A stretch of DNA of 64,000 nt, from NCBI RefSeq assembly GCF_010093025.1, contig NZ_CP048114.1:3286001-3350000 (forward strand), given 5' to 3'. This document shows, one piece after another, positions 18,070-25,474 of this stretch. The position numbers were made by a program, and so were the translations under genes. Every line of letters starts with the position of its first letter. The first letter of the stretch is position 1. The stretch comes from Edaphobacter sp. 12200R-103. GTDB lineage: Bacteria; Acidobacteriota; Terriglobia; Terriglobales; Acidobacteriaceae. The notes under the pieces were generated by a model. The model saw only the letters and a list, made by a program, of their open reading frames with translations, searched no databases and was not told where the DNA came from.

Positions 18070-19692
18070 TCAACGGGGATTGCCTGAGTTCTCATCCAGC
18101 AGCAGAAGTCCATATTGCGGACGCCGGTTGAAGTCGAACATGTTCTCGAGCGAACCGGCGCGGCTGTCGAACGAGCCGTCGATGCGCTGTCCGCCAACCC
18201 AGTTATCCTCGATAAAGCGCAGGATCGAGCTCTGGTCGGCCAGGGTGTGATCGACGAAGTTCCGCTTGGCGTAGGGCGAGACGACCAGCAGGGGAAGTCT
18301 CGGACCATAGCCGCAGCGGCCCTGCGCATGCAGCGCAGTAACGCTGGAGAGGGCCGTCGATCCGTCGCCGCAGGAGCCGGTGGCCACCAGGGCGTCGGCC
18401 TCCGACGAGGACTGGTTCACGATGGGCGGCATCTGGTGATCGTACCAGCCGTCGGAGTCGTCATAGGCGATCACGACTGCCGTGTGCTCCCAGTCTCTCG
18501 ACTGCGTCTGGAGAAAGTTGATGACGCGAACGAGGAACGCCTGCTCGTCCAGAGGATCGGAGTAGCCGGCGTGGCCGTCCTGGTATCCCGGGGCCTTGAG
18601 GAAGCTGACGGCGGGATAGTTGCCAGCGCGAACTGCGGCGTAGAAGTCGTTGAGGTCGTACTGATGGTTTGCCGGATCGCCCGAATAGCCGATCGACCGC
18701 ACCGACGAGGGACGTGCATGCGTGGGGTTCGCCGTGGAAGCGTAGTACTGGAAGGGCTGGTGGTGCGGAATGTAGTCAGCCTTCCTGGTCTTGGTGACCA
18801 TGGAGGTCGTGCTGCGGCTGCAGCCGGTCGAGCCGTTGGCGTTGACGGCGGTCAGATCGAAGCCGCCTTCGAAGAATCCCCAGGTGACGCCTTTGCTGTT
18901 GAGCAGGTCGCCGATGTTCTGTCCTCCGAAGCGAACCGTGCTTGAACCCGAGCACACATCGCCGATGGGGTCGGCATCGCTGATAAGGGTGAGTCCGCCG
19001 CTGCCGTCGGGAACGACGGAGTCGCCGGGGCTCTGGCTGTCGGTCACGCCGCCCGTCTGGCCGGAGATCAGGTTGATTGCGCCCGGTGTCGAAGGCCCGA
19101 ATGTAGTGTTGAACGAGTTATCGCTCATCGCAAACTGCTGCGCGTAGTTCCAAAGAGCTGTTACGGTGTTGCCGTCGTAATACCCCATCACGAGACTGTT
19201 GCTGGTGTGGTTCGCCGGCGGAGGTCCCGGGGTGCCAGTGTATTTGGGGAAGCCATCCATCAGACCGCCATGCATCGCCTGCTGCTCAGGGGTATAGTCG
19301 TGGTCCTGGTCAGCCGTTGCAGCCTCGGAGCGGTCCAGCCGAAAGGGATTGGAGGCGGCGTCTCCGTTGAGAGTCTTATTGAGAAAGTTGGGATTGTTGT
19401 ACAGCAGGCCGTCCGTATAGCCGTTGACCTGAGGAGTATCGGGGGCCGCGTTGAACCTCGGCTCACTGCGAGGATTGAGCGCATAGGGATACGTCCCGAA
19501 GTAGTGGTCGAAGGAGACATTCTCCTGAAAGATGACGACCAGGTGCTTGATGGGAGTGGCCGTCTCGCTGTTGCCATGCGACGGATGCCGGAAGACGGAG
19601 TTGGGAAACTGTGCTGCTGCGACGAAGCCTGGCCCGAAGATCTGTCCTGCCACCACAAGACTGGCGACAGTGCTCGCAAAAAACTTACGCAT
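18070..19692 (-). CDS. Secreted phosphoesterase, phospholipase C/acid phosphatase family
   Basis: 540 residues with a signal peptide (MRKFFASTVASLVVAGQIFGPGFVAAA). The N-terminal family motif IKHLVVIFQENVSFDHYFGTYP near residue 48 holds the metal-binding Glu-Asn pair of the non-haemolytic phospholipase C/AcpA phosphoesterase family. Later motifs are TPGAINLISGQTGG, AVSFLKAPGYQDGHAGYSDPLDEQAF, VIAYDDSDGWYDH and LPLLVVSPYAKRNFVDHTLADQSSILRFIEDNW. The members cleave phosphate esters or phospholipids outside the cytoplasm. The substrate cannot be chosen from the sequence. It may help phosphate scavenging. Confidence 0.88.
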   Translation of the reverse strand: MRKFFASTVASLVVAGQIFGPGFVAAAQFPNSVFRHPSHGNSETATPIKHLVVIFQENVSFDHYFGTYPYALNPRSEPRFNAAPDTPQVNGYTDGLLYNNPNFLNKTLNGDAASNPFRLDRSEAATADQDHDYTPEQQAMHGGLMDGFPKYTGTPGPPPANHTSNSLVMGYYDGNTVTALWNYAQQFAMSDNSFNTTFGPSTPGAINLISGQTGGVTDSQSPGDSVVPDGSGGLTLISDADPIGDVCSGSSTVRFGGQNIGDLLNSKGVTWGFFEGGFDLTAVNANGSTGCSRSTTSMVTKTRKADYIPHHQPFQYYASTANPTHARPSSVRSIGYSGDPANHQYDLNDFYAAVRAGNYPAVSFLKAPGYQDGHAGYSDPLDEQAFLVRVINFLQTQSRDWEHTAVVIAYDDSDGWYDHQMPPIVNQSSSEADALVATGSCGDGSTALSSVTALHAQGRCGYGPRLPLLVVSPYAKRNFVDHTLADQSSILRFIEDNWVGGQRIDGSFDSRAGSLENMFDFNRRPQYGLLLLDENSGNPR

Positions 19693-19832
19693 GATTCCTC
19701 CTTGTCAATTGGGAAGGCTGGTCGCTGCTGCCCTCGACCAAGGTGTAATCATGCAGGGTGAACACCCTGTGACGGCCCGGTTAAAAGAATTGCGAGACAC
19801 TCGGATATATCACTTCTTGCAAATCCCGGAAA

Positions 19833-19932
19833 GCTGTCATCTGAGCGAAGCCTTATGGGATCTGCGGTTTGTTGGCTTCAGCCATCGTCCCGAACCGCAG
19901 ATCCTTCGGCTTCGCTACGCTCAGGATGACAG
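19833..19932 (+). repeat. R2 pair, head to head
   Basis: A direct R2 copy (GCTGTCATCTGAGCGAAGCC to GATCTGCGGTTTG) faces an inverted copy (AACCGCAGATCCTTCGGCTTCG to CTCAGGATGACAGC), so the whole 100 bases can fold back on itself. Confidence 0.8.
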
Positions 19933-19951
19933 CCCCGGATAGCGCAGAAAA

Positions 19952-21925
19952 CTAGAGCAGTGACAGAATCTTGTTGCGCGTCTTGTCGTCGTCATCGAAG
20001 CCTCCGTGGGTCATGCTCTGCGTGGCGTCTCCGGGAGAGGTGTAGACGTTCGTGTTGCGCACGCCCTTGAGCACCGCCGGCGAGTATCGCTCCATTCCCA
20101 GGATCGGGGTCAGCATGCCCTGCTCGAACGACTGCGAGACGAGGTAGAGCAGCGACCGCGAGTAGCCCAGCAGCGTCTCGCAGGTGGGGTCTTTCAGCTC
20201 TGCACTGTCGGATAACTCAAAGTGGTTGTACTGCTTCACGCGCCCGTTGTTGAGCGCCGGAACGACGAGCTGATGGAACTCGTCGGAGCGAACCGCGGGC
20301 GCCATGAAGTTGACGGTCTCGAAGGTCCAGTCCTTGAGCCGGTCGATGATGTGGCTGTGCACGATCGATCCGGCGGAGTGTCCGATGAGGTGCAGGCGCA
20401 CCCTGGAAGGGTCCTTGAACCAGGGCGAGCGCCGGCTGGCCTGGTAGAGCTTCATCCCGCCGCTCTGGTCGTTCATGGAGATGGCCTGGGCGTTCTTCTT
20501 CATCTCGCCCCAGACCTTTGTCCCCGGTACGGCCAGCAGCTTCTCCAGCCGCTGGTTCCAGAAGTTCTTGATGTTGTCCCACGTGGTGCCGGTGCGGCGA
20601 TCGAGAGGAGCCTGTTGATCTTTCGCAATGTTCCTGAGGGTCGACCAGAGGTCCGTCTCCCACATGAGAAAGATGGGGAAGACCTTTTTCTCGTACATCG
20701 CCTTCACCCAGACCTCGGCGGTGTTGGCGGCATCGTCTTCGGAGGTGAGGCCGCCGTGCGCGTAGATGGCGATGTCGACCGGGTCGGTGTCCTTGAGCTT
20801 CCAGCGCGCCCGCGCCTCGCCCAGGTGCTGGGTGAGCAGGGCGTCGAGGTCGGATTCCTGCGTGCGGAAGTCGCCGGTGTTGCTGAGGATGCCGTTGTTC
20901 TCCATATCGACAATGAAGGGGCCGAGCTCGCGGTTGCGCAGCGTCTTGTCGGACGCCAGTTGCACCTGTCCGTCCTTCCAGCGGAGGGAGGTCGCCTGCG
21001 AGATCTCGGCGCGCAGCGTGGTGCGCACGCCAAGCTGCGCCACCCAGCAGTCCATGGCGTTGGCGCGCCAGTCGTCGTAGGTCAGCACGGCGCGGCCATC
21101 GGAGCCCCATCCCGTATCCCAGGAGTTGTGGATGATGAAGCCTTCGTCGGTATAGCCCACGATGGCGAAGGCGTGCGCGCCCTCGCCGCTCATGCCCTGT
21201 TGCCAGGGGATGGTCCAGATATCGCCCCTGCGCGTGGTCTTGACGTTTTCGCCCTGCATCCAGCCGCTGTGGCAGACGGCGCTGGCGTAGAGCGCGCCAA
21301 TCTCGTTGAGGGCGATCTGCATGTCGGGCACCGACTTGGTATCGACGCGATAGTAGGCGCCGAGCGGAAGGTTGACGGCATCCTGCCACCAGTCCTTTTT
21401 TGGATTGGGGTTTGGCTGGGGCATCGGCTCGGTCTTCCACAGATCTGCCGCACAGGCGCCGTATTTGAACCAGCCCCTCATGGCTCCGCGCAGGCTCGAT
21501 CCGGTGTCGAGGTCGGGATTGCCGGGGAACTCGTCGTAGCGCCGCGCCATCGAGTACAGCATGTAGGGCGAGACGGCCCGCACCTTTTTGGGGTTTGCCT
21601 TGTACTGCAGGTGATAGATGACACTGGCCAGCGCGAAGCCCGTGCAGGCGCTGGTCTCGCCCTGGTTGAGCACAGGGATGTAGAGCGGAGGAGGAATGCG
21701 CGCCGCCGGTACGATTCTGACCGCAGGCATGTAGGTCCGGTCGCGGAGATCGATGCTGTCGGCGACGACGTTCTTTTTACGCGGTGCGATTTTTGGCGGC
21801 ACCGTCTTCTTCACTGACTTTTTGGGCCGCGGAGTCGCCTTTGCCGACGACTTTTTCGGACGACTTTCTGCACGGACAGACCTGTTCTCAGCCGTGCGTG
21901 GCCGCGCCAGCTTCCTGGTTGCCAT
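19952..21925 (-). CDS. Papain-like cysteine peptidase fused to an alpha/beta hydrolase
   Basis: 657 residues. Residues 1-52 are a Lys/Arg/Pro/Ala-rich tail like a linker-histone end, with no signal peptide. Residues 55-300 are a C1-type papain-like peptidase: QGETSACTGFALAS puts the nucleophile at Cys94 with the oxyanion Gln at 88, GEGAHAFAIVGY gives His251, and IIHNSWDTGWGSDG gives Asn267. Residues 380-600 look like a lipase/esterase: AIYAHGGLT resembles an oxyanion loop and HLIGHSAGSIVHSHI carries the nucleophile elbow with Ser517. The ATG has GAGGAG upstream. The frame is continuous, so this is a true fusion. Both active sites seem intact. Substrate and location are unknown; a cytosolic or contact-delivered enzyme is possible. 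Confidence 0.8.
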   Translation of the reverse strand: MATRKLARPRTAENRSVRAESRPKKSSAKATPRPKKSVKKTVPPKIAPRKKNVVADSIDLRDRTYMPAVRIVPAARIPPPLYIPVLNQGETSACTGFALASVIYHLQYKANPKKVRAVSPYMLYSMARRYDEFPGNPDLDTGSSLRGAMRGWFKYGACAADLWKTEPMPQPNPNPKKDWWQDAVNLPLGAYYRVDTKSVPDMQIALNEIGALYASAVCHSGWMQGENVKTTRRGDIWTIPWQQGMSGEGAHAFAIVGYTDEGFIIHNSWDTGWGSDGRAVLTYDDWRANAMDCWVAQLGVRTTLRAEISQATSLRWKDGQVQLASDKTLRNRELGPFIVDMENNGILSNTGDFRTQESDLDALLTQHLGEARARWKLKDTDPVDIAIYAHGGLTSEDDAANTAEVWVKAMYEKKVFPIFLMWETDLWSTLRNIAKDQQAPLDRRTGTTWDNIKNFWNQRLEKLLAVPGTKVWGEMKKNAQAISMNDQSGGMKLYQASRRSPWFKDPSRVRLHLIGHSAGSIVHSHIIDRLKDWTFETVNFMAPAVRSDEFHQLVVPALNNGRVKQYNHFELSDSAELKDPTCETLLGYSRSLLYLVSQSFEQGMLTPILGMERYSPAVLKGVRNTNVYTSPGDATQSMTHGGFDDDDKTRNKILSLL

Positions 21926-22082
21926 GGTTTACTCCTCGGAAAAGTTGGAATGGACCCGTTTGTCTTTTATGTCGATTCACAATAACGTGGCGAAGGAGAT
22001 TCGCGCCAGAGGTATTGCGCAGGCTGTTTGACGCCTGTTGCTGCAGGCCCCGAAGACTTCTCCCCGTGAGAAAATGCTTGTC

Positions 22083-22286
22083 ATGAGTGACTTTATCCCT
22101 AAACCCAGCGGAGCAAAGATCGGCGGACTCGGGCCCAAGGCGCAGAAGCTGCAGGCGCTCCGCGAAAAGATGGCACAGCAGAAGAGCGGCGACAAGAGCT
22201 TCGCCTCGTCAGCCGGTAACTCTGGCAAGACCAGGGCTTCCGCCGGACCGACGAAGAAGACGAGCTTCCAGCGAAAAGCTACCTAG
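22083..22286 (+). CDS. Small basic protein of unknown function
   Basis: 67 residues (start MSDFIPKPSGAKIGGLGPK) rich in K, S, G and A, with a predicted short helix AQKLQALREKMAQQKS and a disordered basic tail. No family is recognised. An ATG nine bases upstream (22074) in the same frame is the other possible start. It lies 48 bases before the lipocalin gene on the same strand and may be cotranscribed with it. Confidence 0.5.
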   Translation: MSDFIPKPSGAKIGGLGPKAQKLQALREKMAQQKSGDKSFASSAGNSGKTRASAGPTKKTSFQRKAT

Positions 22287-22334
22287 ACGGGCGGAACGAA
22301 GACGTTCGAAGCTGCATCGGAAGGAGAAAGAACG

Positions 22335-22877
22335 ATGCCTGAACTCCGTCTTCGTCGGTCCTACTCTCTGGTCACCCTCCTCCTTGGAGCGATCTTCGTC
22401 CTTGCCGGCCGTGCCTCAGGAGAGACCATGCAAACCGTGCCCCACGTCGATCTGAACCGTTATCAGGGCAGGTGGTACGAGATTGTCCGGTTGCCGCTGC
22501 GCTGGGAGAACAAGTGTGCCTCCGACGTTACGGCCAACTACACGCTGCGCCCGGACGGAAAGATCGGCGTGCTGAACCAGTGCAGGAAGAAGGACGGCAG
22601 CCTCTCGGAGTCCAAAGGCACGGCGCGCCCTGCGTCGAAGCAGGAGCCAAACTCAAAGCTGAAGGTGACGTTCTTCTGGCCGTTCAGCGGCGACTACTGG
22701 ATCCTCGCTCTCGATCCTGAGTATCAGTGGGCCCTGGTGGGTACGCCCAATCGAAAGAATCTCTGGGTGCTGAGCCGCCAGCCGCACATGGAGAAGGCCG
22801 CGCTGGACAGGCTGTTGGAGCACGCCCGCAGCCTCGGCTTCGACATAACCAAACTGATCTACACAAAACAGAACTGA
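22335..22877 (+). CDS. blc: Bacterial lipocalin (Blc-like)
   Basis: 180 residues. An N-terminal hydrophobic stretch (residues 11-28) acts as an export signal; no lipobox Cys is seen at its end, so it is likely periplasmic and not a lipoprotein. The lipocalin signature is clear: DLNRYQGRWYEIVRLPLRWE, then VTANYTLRPDGKIGVLNQC, and later DYWILALDPEYQWALVGTPNRKNLWVLSR. Blc-type lipocalins bind fatty acids or lysophospholipids and serve envelope maintenance or stress. GGAG precedes the ATG. Confidence 0.92.
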   Translation: MPELRLRRSYSLVTLLLGAIFVLAGRASGETMQTVPHVDLNRYQGRWYEIVRLPLRWENKCASDVTANYTLRPDGKIGVLNQCRKKDGSLSESKGTARPASKQEPNSKLKVTFFWPFSGDYWILALDPEYQWALVGTPNRKNLWVLSRQPHMEKAALDRLLEHARSLGFDITKLIYTKQN

Positions 22878-22902
22878 CCGCGCTGGGCCTGCTCGTCGCT
22901 CG

Positions 22903-23220
22903 CTAGCTCTTGCGGGTGATGCGCCGCACCCACAGAGTTCCCAGGTACCCCCATGCGAGCACAAGCACGAGGCCGCCGAAGGTGAGGCCGCCGTATCGAT
23001 AGCTCAGGGCGAGATCGACGTTTTGATGGCTCATGGCGTTGTAGATCAGGATTCCGAAGATTCCCACGAAGGTGGCCAGGAAGAACGCCACGAATCCGGA
23101 TGCAGCTCCAATCAACAGGCTGGCGAACCAGCCGAACTCGCCTATCGGTACTCCGAAGAGCGTAGCCTGGGAGTTGTACGGGGGACGTGATACTTCTTCT
23201 TCCTGCGATCCGGGCGTCAT
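22903..23220 (-). CDS. Small membrane protein of unknown function
   Basis: 105 residues with two clear hydrophobic helices (about 32-58 and 75-96), a charged N-terminus (TPGSQEEEVSRPP) and a positive C-terminus (VRRITRKS), giving an inner-membrane hairpin. No family is recognised. Its start is only 19 bases from the start of the divergent gene at 23240, so the two must share or overlap promoters. Confidence 0.6.
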   Translation of the reverse strand: MTPGSQEEEVSRPPYNSQATLFGVPIGEFGWFASLLIGAASGFVAFFLATFVGIFGILIYNAMSHQNVDLALSYRYGGLTFGGLVLVLAWGYLGTLWVRRITRKS

Positions 23221-23239
23221 ACCAGTAGAATACTGCTTT

Positions 23240-24001
23240 ATGGCCGAAGGCGTTCAGAACGGATTGGTGCGGGCGGTGCAGGTTGCCCGCGAGACGGCGG
23301 TTCGTCATGCTCCCAACGGGATTGCATACGCAGCGTTTGGGGACAACAGCCTGGAGGGGCCGGACCTGGAACGCCTGGTGCAGGCGGTTCCGGCAGCAGT
23401 CGCCTCGGCACTGGCCCGTAAGGCCTACTACTTCGTTCCCCTGGCGCTTAGCGAAGGTCGCGCGGGCGACGCTACGCTGGTAGCCGCGGCCTACACCACG
23501 GAGCTTGGCGACCGGGCCACCTGCCACCGCAATGTCACCCTCGATAACGCTGAAGGTGTCTTCATCTCCACGCGCCTGCTGGGCGACCGTTTCGCTCTCG
23601 CGTTTGAGTTCTTCATCAATGTCGGTCATGCCTTCGTCGATGTCGCCGGAGTTCCCGAGGCGTTCCAGCAGCTTGCCTGGGGCCAGGCCGTGGCCGATGT
23701 GCGCGGCGAGACCTCGCAGGATGCCTGGGAGAGCCGGAACCTGTCGCTGCCCGACAGGACGGAGAGCAAGACCACCGTGGATGAGCGCGCCAAGACGAGC
23801 TTCCTGGAGAGCGCCTTCTCCGATGCGATCGCAATCTACCTGCTCTCGCTGGCAATCGACTTCGACTACGCGGAGCTGCGCGAGCGCGAGTATCCGCTGC
23901 TGGCCCCCAGTGCCCTGGCCGATCGCCTGCGGCTGGTGACGAAGCTCTTCCCGCCGAATGCCGGTTACGAGTTCGCCATCCGCTACCGGCGGCGCGGTTA
24001 G
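23240..24001 (+). CDS. Conserved-looking protein of unknown function
   Basis: 253 residues from the ATG at 23240; the open frame upstream overlaps the divergent gene and is not used. It is acidic with a soluble, mixed alpha/beta look and no signal peptide. Recognisable but unassigned stretches are YYFVPLALSEGRAGDATLVAAAYTTELGDRATCHRNVTL, FINVGHAFVDVAGVPEAFQQL and a C-terminal half rich in A, L and E ending in FAIRYRRRG. I cannot name a family. Its start is 19 bases from that of the small membrane protein on the other strand, which suggests a shared control region. Confidence 0.65.
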   Translation: MAEGVQNGLVRAVQVARETAVRHAPNGIAYAAFGDNSLEGPDLERLVQAVPAAVASALARKAYYFVPLALSEGRAGDATLVAAAYTTELGDRATCHRNVTLDNAEGVFISTRLLGDRFALAFEFFINVGHAFVDVAGVPEAFQQLAWGQAVADVRGETSQDAWESRNLSLPDRTESKTTVDERAKTSFLESAFSDAIAIYLLSLAIDFDYAELREREYPLLAPSALADRLRLVTKLFPPNAGYEFAIRYRRRG

Positions 24002-24004
24002 GCT

Positions 24005-24070
24005 GTATCCACATATACCTGGAATCCGATTAGGGTCGCCGGAAAATGGACTGTGGCAGTCGATTCGGAG
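24005..24070 (+). repeat. R4 repeat, copy 1
   Basis: 66 bases from GTATCCACATATACC to GGCAGTCGATTCGGAG. About 85 percent of it recurs in reverse at 32623-32688. It is directly followed by R2 elements. Confidence 0.75.
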
Positions 24071-24098
24071 TATCCATTTCTGGTCTTCTCCATCAAGG

Positions 24099-24231
24099 TG
24101 TCATCCTGAGCGAAGCTTTGCGCGGTCTTATCGCGGGAAGCGCAGTCGAAGGTATCCACATAGAGCTATGTTTTCCATGGGTGTCATCCTGAGCAGAGCG
24201 CGTCAGCGCGGAGTCGAAGGATCTGCGTTTT
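24099..24231 (+). repeat. Two R2 repeats in tandem
   Basis: The first copy runs GTGTCATCCTGAGCGAAGC to GCAGTCGAAGG. The second begins GGTATCCACATAGAGC, then TGTTTTCC, GTGTCATCCTGAGC and ends GAAGGATCTGCG. The GTATCCACATAGAG left flank is shared with the copy at 32430. Confidence 0.85.
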
Positions 24232-24344
24232 CAGGATGGTGGCTGAGCCAACGAACCGCAGATCCCACCCCTAGAGCGTTCCCGTCACGATGCGTCGTCA
24301 GGGTGTCGTGCGACCCTGACGGTTGCAATCGCAGGCCATCGAGA

Positions 24345-24470
24345 CGTCATTGTGAGGCAGAGAAAGTCGTCCTTCTGAGGCGTAGCCGAAGAATCCCTGT
24401 ATTTGGCCTGTGGCTGCGATGACGCTCCCGGAAGAAAGACAGAGATCCTTCACGCCGTTCAGAATGACGG
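24345..24470 (+). repeat. Degenerate R2 pair
   Basis: GTCATTGTGAGGCAGAG ... GAAGAATCCCTGT is followed by an inverted partner AGAGATCCTTCACG ... AGAATGACGG. The remainder of the 24002-24630 gap has nothing else I can identify. Confidence 0.6.
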
Positions 24471-24630
24471 CACTGAAAGGTCAGGACGACACATGAAAGA
24501 TCGGCCTTTGCAGGCAGACAGGTGCAGGCAGGCCCCTCGCTTCCCGTGGACTCGACCAGCCTGATGGCATCAGGGTAGTTGTATCCTGCATGCATCCTTC
24601 CGCATCCAAATAAGCCGGAGTGACGACGCC

Positions 24631-25068
24631 ATGCCGCTGATCCGAACCTGCCCGCACTGTGGCCAGAAGAACCGTATCCCCGCAAACCACCTCGCCGATA
24701 CCGGCCGCTGCGGAGCCTGCAAAAACGATCTTGCCCCTGTCGGCGAGCCTCTGGCAGTCGACACGCAGCTCTTCGACGAGATCGTGCAGAACGCCCGCGT
24801 TCCCGTGCTGGTCGACTTCTGGGCGGAGTGGTGCGGTCCCTGCCGGATGGCTGCTCCGGAGGTCGCTCGCACGGCAGCGGAGTCGGCGGGCAACGCCCTG
24901 GTCCTCAAGGTCGACACCGAAAGAAACCCGCAGCTTTCGGCGCGCTACAACGTGCGCGGCATTCCGAACTTCGCGGTCTTTCATCGCGGAAAACTCGTCT
25001 CGCAGCAGGCAGGTCTCGTCGGACACCAGCAGATGAAGAACTGGCTCGATCAGGCGCGTACAAGCTGA
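24631..25068 (+). CDS. trxC: Thioredoxin 2 with N-terminal zinc ribbon
   Basis: 145 residues. The N-terminus carries two CxxC pairs (C7/C10 and C27/C30), the zinc finger that marks the TrxC branch, followed by a thioredoxin fold with VDFWAEWCGPC (active-site Cys68 and Cys71) and the cis-Pro segment RGIPNFAVF. It reduces disulphides in the cytoplasm and is often oxidative-stress induced in other bacteria. GGAG lies before the ATG. It stands alone, just before padR. Confidence 0.95.
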   Translation: MPLIRTCPHCGQKNRIPANHLADTGRCGACKNDLAPVGEPLAVDTQLFDEIVQNARVPVLVDFWAEWCGPCRMAAPEVARTAAESAGNALVLKVDTERNPQLSARYNVRGIPNFAVFHRGKLVSQQAGLVGHQQMKNWLDQARTS

Positions 25069-25102
25069 CACAGAACTTGACGGCCAGGCATTCTCAGATC
25101 TA

Positions 25103-25125
25103 CTCTCCTATCCGAAATAGGAGAG
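25103..25125 (+). promoter_or_regulatory. Perfect 9-bp inverted repeat over the padR ribosome site
   Basis: CTCTCCTAT, spacer CCGAA, ATAGGAGAG. The right arm contains the GGAGAG Shine-Dalgarno of padR (ATG at 25136). It could be a PadR operator or an RNA hairpin hiding the ribosome site. Confidence 0.6.
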
Positions 25126-25135
25126 CACATGCTGT

Positions 25136-25474
25136 ATGGGCGATAAGATCGATCTGCTTCAGGGAACGTTAGAGATCCTCATCCTTAAATCGGTTTCGCT
25201 GGGCGCGCTCCATGGATACGGCATCCTGCTGCGCATTCAGCAAATCTCTCAGGGCCGTCTGCAGATTCCTCAAGGCTCTTTCTACATCGCACTCTACCGC
25301 ATGGAACACAAGGGACTGGTCAAGGGCGAGTGGGGCGAATCGGAAAACAATCGCCGCGCCAAGTTCTATACCCTCACCGCCGCTGGACGAAAGCAGCTCA
25401 AAAAAGAGACCGAGAAGTGGGCCGAGATGACTGATGTTGTCGGCTCCATCCTGAGTGCAACCGGGGAGGCATGA
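25136..25474 (+). CDS. PadR-family transcriptional regulator
   Basis: 112 residues, the short PadR form. It starts KIDLLQGTLEILILKSVSLGALHGYGI, then winged-helix features QGSFYIALYRMEHKGLVKGEW and AKFYTLTAAGRKQLKKE. PadR proteins are dimeric repressors, usually of adjacent transporter or stress genes. Its stop overlaps the start of the permease gene (ATGATGA at 25471), so it is cotranscribed with its likely target. A 9-bp perfect inverted repeat covers its ribosome site. Confidence 0.93.
   Translation: MGDKIDLLQGTLEILILKSVSLGALHGYGILLRIQQISQGRLQIPQGSFYIALYRMEHKGLVKGEWGESENNRRAKFYTLTAAGRKQLKKETEKWAEMTDVVGSILSATGEA

Noticed and set aside
20222..21817. A 531-residue open frame opposite the papain-like fusion
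   Set aside because: Shadow of a GC-rich coding gene: V/G/A-rich, no motif, no ribosome site of note.
24002..24630. A hidden gene in the 600-base gap before trxC
   Set aside because: All frames are short and the region is accounted for by R4 and R2 elements.
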